Assembly: GCA_902806575.1 (NCBI GenBank)
Contig: CADCXD010000011.1
Coordinates: 1,736,001 to 1,800,000, forward strand
DNA: 64,000 nt
Reading direction: 5' to 3'
Source of the DNA: Jackrogersella multiformis
Lineage: Eukaryota > Ascomycota > Sordariomycetes > Xylariales > Hypoxylaceae
This document shows positions 13,119 through 25,560 of the stretch, one piece after another; position 1 is the stretch's first letter; every line of letters begins with the position of its first letter. The position numbers and the translations under genes are program-made. The notes beneath the pieces were generated by a model, which searched no databases, had not been told where the DNA came from, and saw only the letters and a list, made by a program, of their open reading frames with translations.

Positions 13119-13720
13119 AGCAGCGGAATAGGGGGGCGGGGAAGTGGGGGGGCAGCAGGCAGACTAGGTAGGTAGGCAGACTAAGATGGTGGCTAACCAT
13201 GTAGGCTAGGCGGTGACTTTTTCCCAGTTCAGTTCCGGAGTTTGAATTCAAGCTCTATGTAGGTATGGAAGCGATATGGATTCGATTTTTAAATTCTAGC
13301 AGGTGCTTTCAATGTTTTCATGTACACCAGCATAGAATCTAAGGCTGCATAATGAAGCTTTGATACTTACCTACCGAGGTATTAGTTGCAGGGCAGATAT
13401 AGGGGTAACCATAATTTAAAAGTGGTACCTTTCTCAGCCTCAAACAGGGGATGTTGTGTTTTCAACTACCGGCCATATTGTCATAGGAAGATGATGCTCC
13501 TGTCGTAAAACTTAACATGAGTTGTTATACTTACCTACCATTATTCATATGTTTCGATTCATCTATCTCCTATCAATTTACTAGGACCAAAACCTTCCAC
13601 CGTCTTATTATATATACTTAGGTACCTAGAATTAATCTTTATCTCTGATTGCCTTATGCAGGTCTTCACGTGCTATCGTGCTAAAGCTAATTGGTTAGCG
13701 TGAGCAAACGCGACTTACAC

Positions 13721-13831
13721 TACCTACCTAGGTAGGTACACTACACTTTAGAAGTTACCTAGGTAGTTACACGGGGCATATACAGGTATGTACCTACCTA
13801 GGTAGGCTAGGTAGCTAGGTACTTCTCAACT
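13721..13831. repeat. Dense cluster of ACCTACCTAGGTAGGT palindromes
   Basis: Three palindromic units within 111 bases: TACCTACCTAGGTAGGTA at 13721-13738, TTACCTAGGTAG near 13755, and TACCTACCTAGGTAGGCTAGGTAGCTAGGT near 13791. Further copies follow at 13904-13929. The densest local concentration of this motif in the window. Confidence 0.8.
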
Positions 13832-13903
13832 TGGGCAAGAACCCGCCGTCCGAGACTACCTTAGCAATGAACATGGCAGTAAGGTTGCCTGCCTTAGTAT
13901 TAC

Positions 13904-13929
13904 TTACCTAGGTAGGTATTCCTAGGTAG
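13904..13929. repeat. ACCTAGGT palindrome pair
   Basis: TTACCTAGGTAGGTATTCCTAGGTAG: two overlapping palindromic units upstream of the J-domain gene. Confidence 0.7.
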
Positions 13930-14470
13930 AGTGCATAGCACCTGCCTAGATACCTACCGTCCCGGTGCATGGACCCAACCATTCTACAGGTACTCTGGGT
14001 AGGTACTCTGGGTACCTAAGGTACTATCTCTCACTTTGGGTGCAAGCCGCCGACCAAGTTTATTTTCCCTTCTTTAACTCATATCTCCTTCTGCTTGTCG
14101 AAACTTCTCAACTTTGTCTACCTAACCTACCTACTAACCTACCTAAGGTATCATACCTTGGTTCTGGATCATTTATTGAACCAGCTTTCATTTCTTGGAG
14201 CACTTACATAAAGTCGCTATCTCCGTCCTTGTTTACGGTTCTTGGACCAAGACCTAATACCCAAGACACCCGGGTATGATATCATATTAAAGTGTTCCAC
14301 CTCTTTTGTTTCGTATCTTCACCGCTCTACCTGCCTAGGTACCTAGTAGTCCTAGCTAGGCAGTCACAGTTACCTTGCAATCGTTTCCTGGGTCCTGGGT
14401 CCTGGGTCGGGTTATCTTGATCCCATCGTCGGGTTTCAATCTTTAGTCGTCATCTACCTGGGTACCCAAC

Positions 14471-15567
14471 ATGCCTTCGCCTCCCGCGTTTGACTACTAC
14501 TCCGCCCTAGAGGTGGAGCGAACCGCGACTCCACAGGAGATCACATCGTCCTACCGTCGCTTAGCTCGCATCCATCACCCGGATAAGAACCCTAACAATC
14601 TTGAAGCCGCGACTGCCGCCTTCCAGAAGGTAAGTTCTTACCTTTTCCCCATCCAGTATTCTATAATCCTAACCAGCTTCCCAAGATCCAACTTGCACAC
14701 GAGACTCTCTCGGATCCTGAGAAGCGCTCTCGTTATGATGCTCGCCCATCCTCACCAGAACCACTGCGTCAAAATTACCCTTTCAACCAACCGTATGAGT
14801 TCAATAATGATGGCAGATTCCCTAATTTCTTCGGTATGCCAAGCTTCCGTGGCAGACCCTTCCCCTATGATTATTTCCGCTCATCCTACGATGAATATGA
14901 AGATCTAGTGGAACAGGAAAAAAGGGCTAAGGAGGTCATAGAAATCCTTAAAAAGGCTGCCCGTGTTGCGGAGATGGAGGAAGCACGCAAGAAAGCTAGG
15001 GAAGACGCCAAGAAAGCTCGAGAGGACGCCAAGATTACTGAGGAGGAAGCGAAGATCAAGGAAAAGGAGACCCAACGCTCCACAGAGAAGTTGAAGCAAG
15101 AGAAACGCTGGGAAGCTATGGATGCCAACACCAAGGACGAGCGACTGGACGCCTGTCTTCACTCGGAATTCTGCGCCAAGACACAACAGCGACAGAAATT
15201 CAAGTGCGAGGCTTGCAATGTGAAGAGAGGCATCACGGCATTCGAGTGCCCTTACTGTTCGCTGCTCATCTGCCAGCAATGTGTCTTCGAATTCACTAAG
15301 AAGCGAATCTTGATGGAGAAGGCACCTACCCCGAAGCCTGAACAAGTAATTGACCCCGAGCCGGCAGGCAAGCCAGAGGCGGAGCAGAAGGACGATCATG
15401 ACAAGAAGCCCACCAATGCCAACTTCAAAAATGGCAAAGCCCGCGCTCGCAGACACAAGGGCGGGCTGCTACGTTGCGCCAAATGTCACAAGCAGGGCCA
15501 CTTGGCCAAAGACTGTTACAGCCGTCCGACCGGACAGTTTAACGGTACCCAGGGCCAGAATGCCTAG
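14471..15567 (+). CDS. J-domain (DnaJ/HSP40) protein with coiled coil and C-terminal zinc knuckle
   Basis: Two exons, 14471-14629 and 14686-15567, give 346 residues. The 56-nt intron (GTAAGT, CTAAC branch, acceptor at AAG/ATC) restores helix III as AFQKIQLAHETLSDPEKR, the canonical spacing; an acceptor 9 bases upstream (14677) is also in frame but adds LPK. The J domain spans about residues 7-72, with the HPD motif at 36-38 that stimulates Hsp70 ATPase. Residues about 127-195 are a long charged Lys/Glu/Ala coiled coil. Then comes a Cys-rich module (C-x2-C ... C-x2-C-x4-C-x2-C, about 210-255) likely to bind zinc, and near the C-terminus a CX2CX4HX4C zinc knuckle (CAKCHKQGHLAKDC). It is a class C J protein; the zinc knuckle suggests RNA association. 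The client is unknown. The start has a Kozak-like ACAACATGCC context. Confidence 0.85.
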
Positions 15568-16932
15568 AAAGACAGTAGTGGAAATACTACGGCAGATGGC
15601 AAGGGAACCGGCCAGGTCTAAGGCAGGCGGAATGGTGGGATATGAATTAGATATCTGGCGTATGGCGAGTCACGGGACTGGACTGGAATAAGGATGAATG
15701 AGATACCCGGGGAATAATGTTTGCATTGGTGCTTTCTACCAGTGCGTTTTACGATGGCGCTGCCGGTCATTTAGATCTACTAGACTTGCCTACTTGGTTT
15801 CTCTCGTAAGTTAGATTGACAAGGGGAATGCTCGCGCAATAATGAAATTCTGATAAATTATCTAGTGAAGAGTCTAACCTAGTTATATTGTGGGAGTGAT
15901 TGAACCTCGAGCATTGAGACTGACAAGGGATATCAGTGTTCTGAATCCATTCACTTATTAAGTTGAACAAGCGCCCACATATCCACGTACCCCTAGGGAT
16001 AGACACGAACTATGTCGGGACCGAACTCCTTTTCCAAGGCATTTTGCTTTGGCCGTCAGACCCTCACCACAGTCATTAAGGTGATTCGATTCAAGGCAGA
16101 CTCGTTATTGTTATTTACACATCGATAATATGTACTAGTTATTGGTGGTGATTAAACGTGTGGTAGTGTAGGCACGGTGAACTCGTAGATAGGAAAGAAA
16201 AGACTGACCAACTCTAACCTACCTGCACAGTTTCAATACTTGGATATATCTTGTTCAAGTATAATATGCTGTGACATAATTTAGTGTCCACCAAACAATA
16301 CTGGAACATTGTGCGTCTCGCTCATTGCTGGTATCCCCGCTGAGTTGAGGTGATGCTTTCTCGTAGCCACCGGGGCCCCTGGTTAGACGGAATTATATCT
16401 ACCTAGGTAGGTACGAAATATTTGACTAGGTCCACGGAAACGAAAACGGCGAACGATATGGTCTCGAGGAAAACAATTACCTATAACTCCCGAAATCCCT
16501 AGCGACTTAACGGTAATAAGGAGGGAAAAGGTGTTACTCCAAGGCCAGGAGATATTCCCCTAAGCCGCGTGTTTGGATATGGTCGATAAACGCAATATAT
16601 CTAGAAGCAACATAGGTGTCCGTCTCGCATTTATAGTGTCGCGGAAGGTCGGTTCTCTTCCATCATGATCATGTGACTACGATTTCTCTCACAGTGGTGT
16701 TACTTGTCTTTTAACGCCCATGATGTATAAGCGTCCACGGGAACATTACAGGTGATATAAAAAGAGATCGCAAGGCGAGCATTGCGAAAGCTCCTTGATA
16801 AAGGCCACCTTATAGAAGTCTGACCCAGAATGGCCTCAATGAAATATAACAAGATGGCCCAACATAAGCAAACAGCCCTCATACCTTCGAGAGCCTTAAG
16901 ATGGCAGGTACCTACCGTAGCGGGAAAATGGG
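15568..16932. other. Intergenic region between J-protein gene and A/T island
   Basis: No gene is supported. Short minus-strand frames (for example 15767-16006 and 16700-16882) lack motifs. One ACCTAGGT palindrome lies at 16399-16414. Ordinary base composition ends abruptly near 16930. Confidence 0.65.
16399..16414. repeat. ACCTAGGT-type palindrome
   Basis: CTACCTAGGTAGGTAC, the last copy before the A/T island; none is recognisable inside the island. Confidence 0.7.
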
Positions 16933-19900
16933 TATTTTAAGAATTATTTTTATAAAATAATAATTCTTAATATTCGAATATTTTTCTTACTTTTAAGTAC
17001 CTTTTTATATAAGTTTAATAATAAAATATATAAATAAATTTAATTATTTTTAAAAATTATTATAAAAAGTTAAAATTATTTTATAAATTTTATAAACTTT
17101 TATTATTTTTTTTTAAACTTTTATAAATTATATATTTATTTTTTAATAGTAAAAAATAACTTTAAAAATATTTAAAACTTTATATAAATAATATTTATAA
17201 AGTTTTTAAGTCATTTTATTAAATTATAATTTTATTATTTTTATAATTTATTTATATTTATTATTTATTTATTTATATATTTAATTATTTAAAACGTTAC
17301 GATATATACAATATTTCTTCGATATTTAAAATTATTTTTAAAAGTAATATATTTTTATTACGATAAATATTTAAAGGTTAAAATTAAAACCGATTTACGT
17401 AAGTCGCCCGTAATTTTTTTACTTAAAGTTATAATTTTTTTTATAATTATTAAATTAATTTTTATATTAAGTAATTATAATAATATTATATTTATTTAAA
17501 TTTTTTTATAACTTTATTTCGTGCGTATTTTTTATTTTAATTAATTTTATTTATACGTATTTTAAATATATTACCTTAAATAATAAAGTTATCGTAATTT
17601 TTTAATATATCGTGTTTTTACGTTTTTAACGATAAAAACGATAATTTATTACCTTTTAAAAAATTAATAATAACGATATTAAAAAGAATTATTTTTCGAG
17701 CTTTATATATTATTTTATTAATAATATTTTTAATAAAATATATTATTATAAATATAATTTTAAGCTTTAAAACTTAAAAACGAAAACGTTTAATTATAAA
17801 TTTTATAAATATAATTACGATAAATTTATTCGTTAATATTAAAAAAAAAACCGGCTTAATATTATAATAAATTTTATTTATAAATAATTTAATTAAAATA
17901 AAATATAATACGTTATTTATTACGATATTTTTATAAAAATAATTTTTATTTTAAATGTGTTTTTTTATTATTTTTTAAATAAAGTTTTATCGATAATAAA
18001 TTAATAAAATTTATATAATAATTCGTTTTATTTTATAAAACTTATTAAACGATATATTAATTCTTTTTTCTTCTTTTTTAATATTTAATAATAAAGGAAA
18101 AAAAAAATAACGATAAAAAAAATAAAAGAAAATTAACGAAAAAAAAATATTTTAATTTAACGAAAAATTTTAAATTTACGAAAAATCTTAATTAATCACG
18201 AATTATTACCGTTACGTTTATTTTACGTATAACGATATAAATTAATTAATTACGTAAAATAAAAAAAGTATAATTTAATAATATATATACGTTTATTATA
18301 AATTCTTTATTAAGAATTTTTTATTTAAATATTCGAATAATAAAATTAAAATATAATTTTTCATATTTTTATTTTAATTTTAAAGAAAAGGATATATAAT
18401 GAAAAAAGTTATAAAATAATATATATATATAATATCGGGCGTCTCGAAAAAGCTTCGTATATATAACGATATTAAATAAATCGATACTTTTATTTTATAA
18501 AAAATCACGACGATTATTAAACGAAAATTTATTTATTATTTTAATAAAAAAAAGCTTTTTACGATAAATTAAATTATTTAATACGATAAATATTAAAATT
18601 ATTATAACTTAAAATTATATTTCCGAATTTAAAAATATAATAATTACGGGTTATTTTACGAAAAAAAATATAATAAACCGGTAAAATATACGAATTATAA
18701 AAGCTTATATTTTATTAATTTTACGATTTATTTTATTAAGTTAAAATAAATTAATAACGAGTTTAACCGATTAATTAAAAAATAATTATATTAAGTAATA
18801 TATAAATTTATAAATCCGAAAAATAAAAATAAAAATAAATAAAAGATATATTATAAATAACTTTAATAATTCAATAATTAAAAATTAAGAAAATATACGG
18901 TAATATTTTTAAAAGATATATTTTTATAATAAATTTTAAAAATTAATTTTATTTTTAAAAAAGTTAACCTCGTTAAAAATAATAACGAAAAAAAAACGAA
19001 AGTTATAATTAACGATTTTTTAAAGTAACGTAATAAATATTAATTTAAATTATAATATAATAATAATTATAATATAACGGATTTATGCGGATATTATATT
19101 TTTATAAGAATTTTATGTAAAAAAAAACCGATAAAAAAATAAATTAAAAGTTATTTCGGTTATATTTCTTTTTTTTACCGAAAATTAAACGAAATTATTT
19201 TAAGTTTTAACTTATATTAAAAAAACGAAAAAACTTAAATACGAATAATTACGACCTTTTTTTTCGTATTTTTATATCGTTAAAATTAATAATATAATTT
19301 TTTATAATATTTCTTATTTATTTCGAAAAATTAAAATATTTAATATATTAAAAAGATAATTATAATTATTTCGAATAATTATTATAAAAAACTTTAATAT
19401 AATGTATTAATTTTAATAATTAAAATATAAATTATATTATAACTCGAAAAAACGAGTAATTTAATAAATAAAAAATTAATTTATTTATAAAAGAAATATA
19501 TAATTAACTTTACGTTTACGAATATCCCGAAAATAAAAAAAGAAATTAAAGTAACGTTATATATAACCTTAAATTATTAAATAATTTTATATTAAATAAT
19601 TTTAATTTTATTATTTATTATAAAAATAAATAAATTAAAAGTTAATTACGATAATATTATTAATTTTATATAATTAATATATATATATACGATTATTTAT
19701 TTAAAGAAAATAAATATAATAAAAAAAATAACGAATAAATTAATGAAAATATTTAATAAATGTTTAAAAAAACGAATACGAAAAAAAGAAATTATAAATT
19801 TATTACGTTTTAATAAAATAATTAATATAAAAAGGCGATAAATAAAATATAAAAAGTTATACGTAACATTAAACCGAAAAATATTTAATAAAACAAGGAA

Positions 19901-21149
19901 AGTTTTTTAATTTTCTCGATTTTTTTTATATTATATATAAAACTTTTATTTATTTTTAAAAATAAATAAATCCATTTTAAATATACGAATAACGTGGCTT
20001 TTATTCGTACGAGTAAAACGTGAAAAAAGCTTTAAAATAAAATAAAATAAACGTTATCGTATTTAATTTAATTTAAATATAAATTAATATATTTTAATAA
20101 AAAAAAGTTAAAAAATAACGTAATAAAATTTAAGGATTTTAAAATTAAATTAATTAAAAATATTTTTTAATTTTAAGTTATTTTTTAAATATTATATAAA
20201 ACGATAATATTTTAAAATAACGAAAATAACTTAATATTTACGAAATTTTAATTAAATATATTTAAGTATTTTTTCGATAATAATAATAAAAACGACGGTA
20301 ATATATATTTTTTCGGTAATAATTTATACGATAAAAATATAATAATTAAGTTTTATAAAATTAACGACGAAACGTAACGAAAAGTTAATAAATATTTTTA
20401 TTATAACGTATTAAATTAAAATAAATAAAACGATTTAAATTATTATTAAAATAATTAAAATTAAAAACTTTTATATATTTACGTATTTTAAATTCGTTAT
20501 ATTTATTAATTAAAAAAGCCGAAAAACTTATATTTCGAAATAAAAAGTTTTTTAACGAAACGACCGGCTTTATAAAAATTAACGAAGTTATAACGAACGG
20601 TAACGTTAATTTCGACCGATTTTTACACCGAATTTATAATTTTTAAAAGTTTTAATAAATAAAAAGTTAAAATAAAACGCGTATTATCGTTAATTAAATA
20701 ATATTTTTTTAAATTATATAATAATATATTTTAATAAATCGTTTAATCGTTATATAAAATAAAAATAAATAACTTTTTTTAAACTTAAATTATCGATTAA
20801 ATTTATAAAACTTTACGTTAAATAAAAATATTTAATATCGAAATAAAAATTACGTAAAAAGTAATATAATAAATTATAAATTAACTTTTTAATATTTTTT
20901 ATTTTTATTTAAATAATAATATTATTATTATTAATATATTTAAATATTTATTAAATAATATATAAACGGTAATTTTTAATAATTATATATTTTAACAAAA
21001 TTAATAAATAAAATCGAAAATATCTTTAAAAAAATAATAATAAAAAAATAAATTAATAAAAAATAAATAATAAAATTTATTTATAACGTATATATTAAAC
21101 AAATTAATTTTAATATAATTTATTTTATATTATTTTTTAACGAAATAAA

Positions 21150-21274
21150 TTAAATATATATTATATATTAATAAGTTAAAATAATTGTTATTTTTAAAAA
21201 TAAAAGTAAAGTTAATAAATATAAAGCACGGATTATTACTTTAATTATAAATTATATAATTATGGTTTTTTATA
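21150..21274. repeat. Candidate LTR copy A (left)
   Basis: Shares an ordered series of blocks with 29940-30098: ATATATTAATAA, TTATTTTTAAAAATAAAAGTAAA, TATAAAGCACGGATTATTACTT, then TTATAAATTATATAATTAT and TTTTTTATAATAT. After the last block the two copies diverge. This copy lacks two short insertions of about 15 and 19 bases present in the right copy. In element orientation this would be the 3' LTR. The inner part is clear; the outer boundary is not. Confidence 0.5.
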
Positions 21275-24200
21275 ATATCTTTTTAATAAAAAAAAATTAA
21301 CGTTTTCGTTAATTATAATTTATTATTTTATTAAATTAATTTTCAACGTTTAATAAGTATATTAAATATATTAATATCGTTTTTTTCTTTATCGTTATCG
21401 TCGTTATTATCGTTTAATAACGTATTTTCGTAAACGAAACGTAAATCGTTAAAATTATTAAACGTTTACGTTTTAATTATAAGCTTAATTTTTAATAATA
21501 TTATTAATTTTTTTATAATAAACGTAATTAACTTAAATATAAAAGTTAATATTTTAATTTTTAACGTAATTACGATAATAAATATAATAAATAATATTAA
21601 TTATAACTTAATTTTTATACTGTTTTTTTTATAATTTATGAAAATATTACGTGCGTTTTTTATTATTATTATAACTTTAACGATATTTATTAAAATCTTT
21701 TTTATTAATTATTATTATTTTTTAATAATTAAAAAGATTTTTATAATTAATGCGCGTTATTATTATAATTATTAATTTATATTTATTATTATTTATTATA
21801 AAGCGTTAATATTTAAAGATATTTTATTATTATTATTTTATCGATTATAATTTTTTAAAATTTCGGCTTTATATTATTATTTTTATATATTAATTAAGTT
21901 AATTTAATTAAATTTAATTTATTATATAATTCTTTTAAGAAAATCTCGACGTTTTTTTTACGTTTTTATTAATGCGAAATGCTTTAAGTATATTTTTATC
22001 GGAGATTTTAAAAAATATTTTAATAATAGTTTTTATTTTTTAATTAATAATTTTACTTTATAAATTTATTTTCTTAAATTAATTGTAAATTATTCGATAA
22101 AAGATTATTATTAAAAAGGTTTTATATATTAAGATTTTTAATAACGTTTTAATAATTAAAATAACGTTAAATTATAAACGAAACGATACGATTTTAATTA
22201 TTTTTACGTAATATACTTTAAGATCGGTAATATTCGTTAAATTTTTATCGTTATCATTTTAAATAAATAACTTATTTTAAAAAGTTCGTCGTTATTAAAG
22301 TTTATTATCGTTTTATATTTTAATAATTTTAAATATTTTATTAATAATTATTATTTATTTATCGTTAAATAAATATTAAATTAATAATTTTCTTAATTAA
22401 AACCTTAACAAGTTTAAGTATCGATTTTTTTATAAAAAGTATTATAAAGTAAAAAGCGAGTAAAAAAAGAAATTTATAAAATTAAAATTTATAAAATTAA
22501 AAAAAAATTAAAAAATTTCATTATAAAAAAGAATTTTTTTTAATAAACGTAAATAAGAAAATTACTTATATAAATAAAAAATATAAATATAAATAAATAT
22601 ATTATACCTTATTATTACTAAATAAATATTAATATATTTATAAATTATTTTAATATTAAAGTATTTAATTCTTTTTTAATCCGATTATAATTTTATTATA
22701 ACTTTAAATATCGAAATATTTAGCTTTTTCTTAAAATAAAAATTTTAATAATAATTATAATTACTTAATAATTTATAACTTACTCGTATTTTTTTAACGT
22801 TATTCGTAAATTATATTTTCCGTATTATAATAAATTTTAACTTTATAACTTTTAATAATCTTTTTATTAAAATTATATCTTATAAATTTTTTTTAACGAC
22901 GTTAATAATTAAATAAAAAAATCGGTTAATTATTATCGGTATAATTTAATAATATATTTTCGATAAGTCGTTTTTTTAATATATATATAATCGTTTTATC
23001 GTTTAACGTATATTATTATTTATTTAAAATATTTATTACCGGTTTATTAATTAATTTCGAAGGTATATTATTAAAAGTTTACGTATTTTTAAAAGGTTAT
23101 ATATTAAGCGGTTATAATTTATTAATAAATTTAATATAAAGTTAATTAAGTAATAAAAGGTATTTTTTATCGTATTTATTTAATAATATTATTATATTTT
23201 AAATAAATGAATTTTTTAAATATTATTAATCGAAAGTTAATAAATAATTTTTTATCGTATAAAATATTCGAGAATAAAACGTCTTTTTTATTTATTTATT
23301 TATCGATTTAATAACTTTTTAATCTTATACGATACTTAATTATTATCGTTTCTTTTTACGATAATTTAACTTAATTACGGTTATTTTTTTACGTAAAAAT
23401 CTTCTTTTAAAAAATCTTAAATAATTAACTTATTAATATAACCTTATAAATTTATTAATTATTAAATAATTTAAACTTATACGCGAATTTACCGATTTAT
23501 TTTAAATTTAATAACGGTTTAATACGTTATATTAATTATTTACGAGGTGGTTTATTTAATAATATATAAGCTTTATATAATTTAAAATAAATAAATTTAT
23601 TTTTCTTAAAAAAAATAAAGTTATATTTTAAATTATAATAAGCCTTTACTTTAATAATTATAAAGTTAATATATTCTTTTATTTTTTTTAATAACATCGT
23701 TTTAATATATCGTAATTAATTATATTTCTTAATACTTTTAATAAAATAACGATAATTTATAATTTAAAGTTATATATTAATTTATTAATAACTTAATATT
23801 ATTAAAATTATATTATAACGTTAAAATTATTTTTAATCACGATATATTATTTAATAAATAATAATAACGAATTATTATTTTAATTTCTTAATTACGTTAT
23901 TTTATTATACCATTAATTTAAAAACAATAATTTATTAATATAATTAATAATATTTTAAATTAAATAAATAACATTTATTATATTTTATTATTAAATTTAA
24001 CATTTTTATTTAAAATTATTTTATATAAAATGTTTTAATCCGATAATATAAATATTTTAAAAAGTAACGCGGCTTAATAATAAGCTTTATATTTAATGTT
24101 TTTAAGTATTAAAATCGTTTTTTTTTAAATTTATATATGATAATTATTATTATATTAAAATAAATAAAACCTTTAATAAATCTATAATAAAGTTTTAAAT

Positions 24201-25326
24201 TATTATATAAAATAATTAAAGTAATAAGTTTATAAATTTTAATTTATCGTAAAGCTTTAAACGTTTAATCCAGTTTTTATAATAATCGAGGTAATGTTTA
24301 ACGTATTTTTAAACTTTTTACGAAAAGTTATAAATATAAACCGATTTTAATTTATAAAATATTTGTTTTAATTTAAAATAATATTTTAAATTATAAATAT
24401 TATTAAATAATTTATATATATAAATTAATAAAATCATTAATTAACGTAAATTATTTAATTTAATATAATATATAAAACCGTTTCGTAATTTATATCGAAA
24501 TTATTTAATTATATCTTTACCTTTATTAACTTTTTAAAAAATAATACGTAAACGATTTAATTATTTATTATAATTATAATCTTTTAATATTTTTTAAAAA
24601 TTTATTATTTAACGTAAGTTTAATAAATATATAAATAAATTTATTTAAAATATTTTTAAAAGTTAACTTCGTTTTGTTTTTTTATTTTATTAGATTTTTT
24701 ATATTATTTTATATCGGTTATTTTAAATGTCGTTTAATTAATAATGTTTTTCGTTATATTATAATTTATTAAAATAATAATTAATTATATATAAAATTAT
24801 AATTAAATTTTATTATTTTTATAAGTTTAAATTAAATAAATAATTTCTAACTTTATTATTTTATATTATAATTTAACTTTTATTAAAACTTTTAATAAAA
24901 TATAATTAAACGAATTACGTTAATCTTTATGTTAACTTTATTTTAAAGTATATTTATATAAAATGTTATAACTTTAAAACCTTTTTATTTCGATATATTT
25001 ATTTTTAAAAACGTTATTTAATCGTAATTTTAATACGTTAATATTATTAAGTTTAATAATTTATTTTATAATATTTTAAATGAATTTAATTTGTTTTTTA
25101 TTAATATATACGTGGTTTTTATAATATATTAACGTTTATATTAAAATTTCGAAGGAATTTTTTATCGAATCTTTTTTTTAATTAATATTTTCGTTTTTTT
25201 ATTTTATTAAAACTTTATTATATCGATATATATTTTTAAATTAATTAATATTTACGATATTAAGATTTTATTAATTACGTTTAACTTATCGTTTATAATA
25301 ATAACTTTTAATTTATTAATTAAAAA

Positions 25327-25560
25327 TTTAAATAAAATAATTAATAAAAAACCGAGAAATGATTTTTTTAACGATAATATAAATCTTATATTATCGTATA
25401 TATTAAACATTTAATTAAGGTGTTTTTTATATTATTTTTTAATATTATTAAATATTACGATATTATCGATATATATTTTAATAAAGTTTTAAAAAAGCTT
25501 TAATTTTTAATTTATAAATTATTACGTAAAGGTTAAAGAATTTTTAAACCTTTTAACGAT
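25327..25560 (-). pseudogene. Ty3/gypsy reverse transcriptase relic (catalytic palm)
   Basis: Reading the minus strand in one frame gives, in order: RFKNSLTFT followed by stops, then IKIYIDNIVIFN, then KHLN, a stop, MFNI, and finally RFILSLKKSFLGF. These align by eye with fungal Ty3/gypsy reverse transcriptases: the GFKNSPAY block, the YVDDIVIFS catalytic box, the HL..VF helix and the LSPKKSFLGYPS block. The second catalytic aspartate reads Asn (GAT to AAT) and the box-final Ser reads Asn. The internal stops sit where Gln or Glu codons would be expected, all explicable by C-to-T or G-to-A RIP changes. This fixes both the class and the orientation of the element. It is non-functional. Confidence 0.8.

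Larger units (their letters stand above)
13119..14470. other. Intergenic region, rich in palindromic repeats
   Basis: No gene is supported. The stretch separates two + strand genes and carries the densest group of ACCTAGGT palindromes in the window (13721-13831 and 13904-13929). The last 200 bases contain CCTGGGTCCTGGGTCCTGGGT (about 14388-14408, a 7-bp tandem repeat) and probably the J-protein promoter. The open frame at 13965-14279 has no motif and overlaps repeats. Confidence 0.7.

Noticed and set aside
13670..13720. TTGGTTAGCGTGAGCAAA segment resembling a tRNA D-arm
   Set aside because: No matching acceptor stem, anticodon arm or T-arm could be assembled around it.
20530..20650. Stop-free G/C-richer stretch resembling a DETGF-type transposase motif (NETTGF)
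   Set aside because: Spacing does not fit the pogo/Fot1 DDE motif and no other catalytic block was found nearby.
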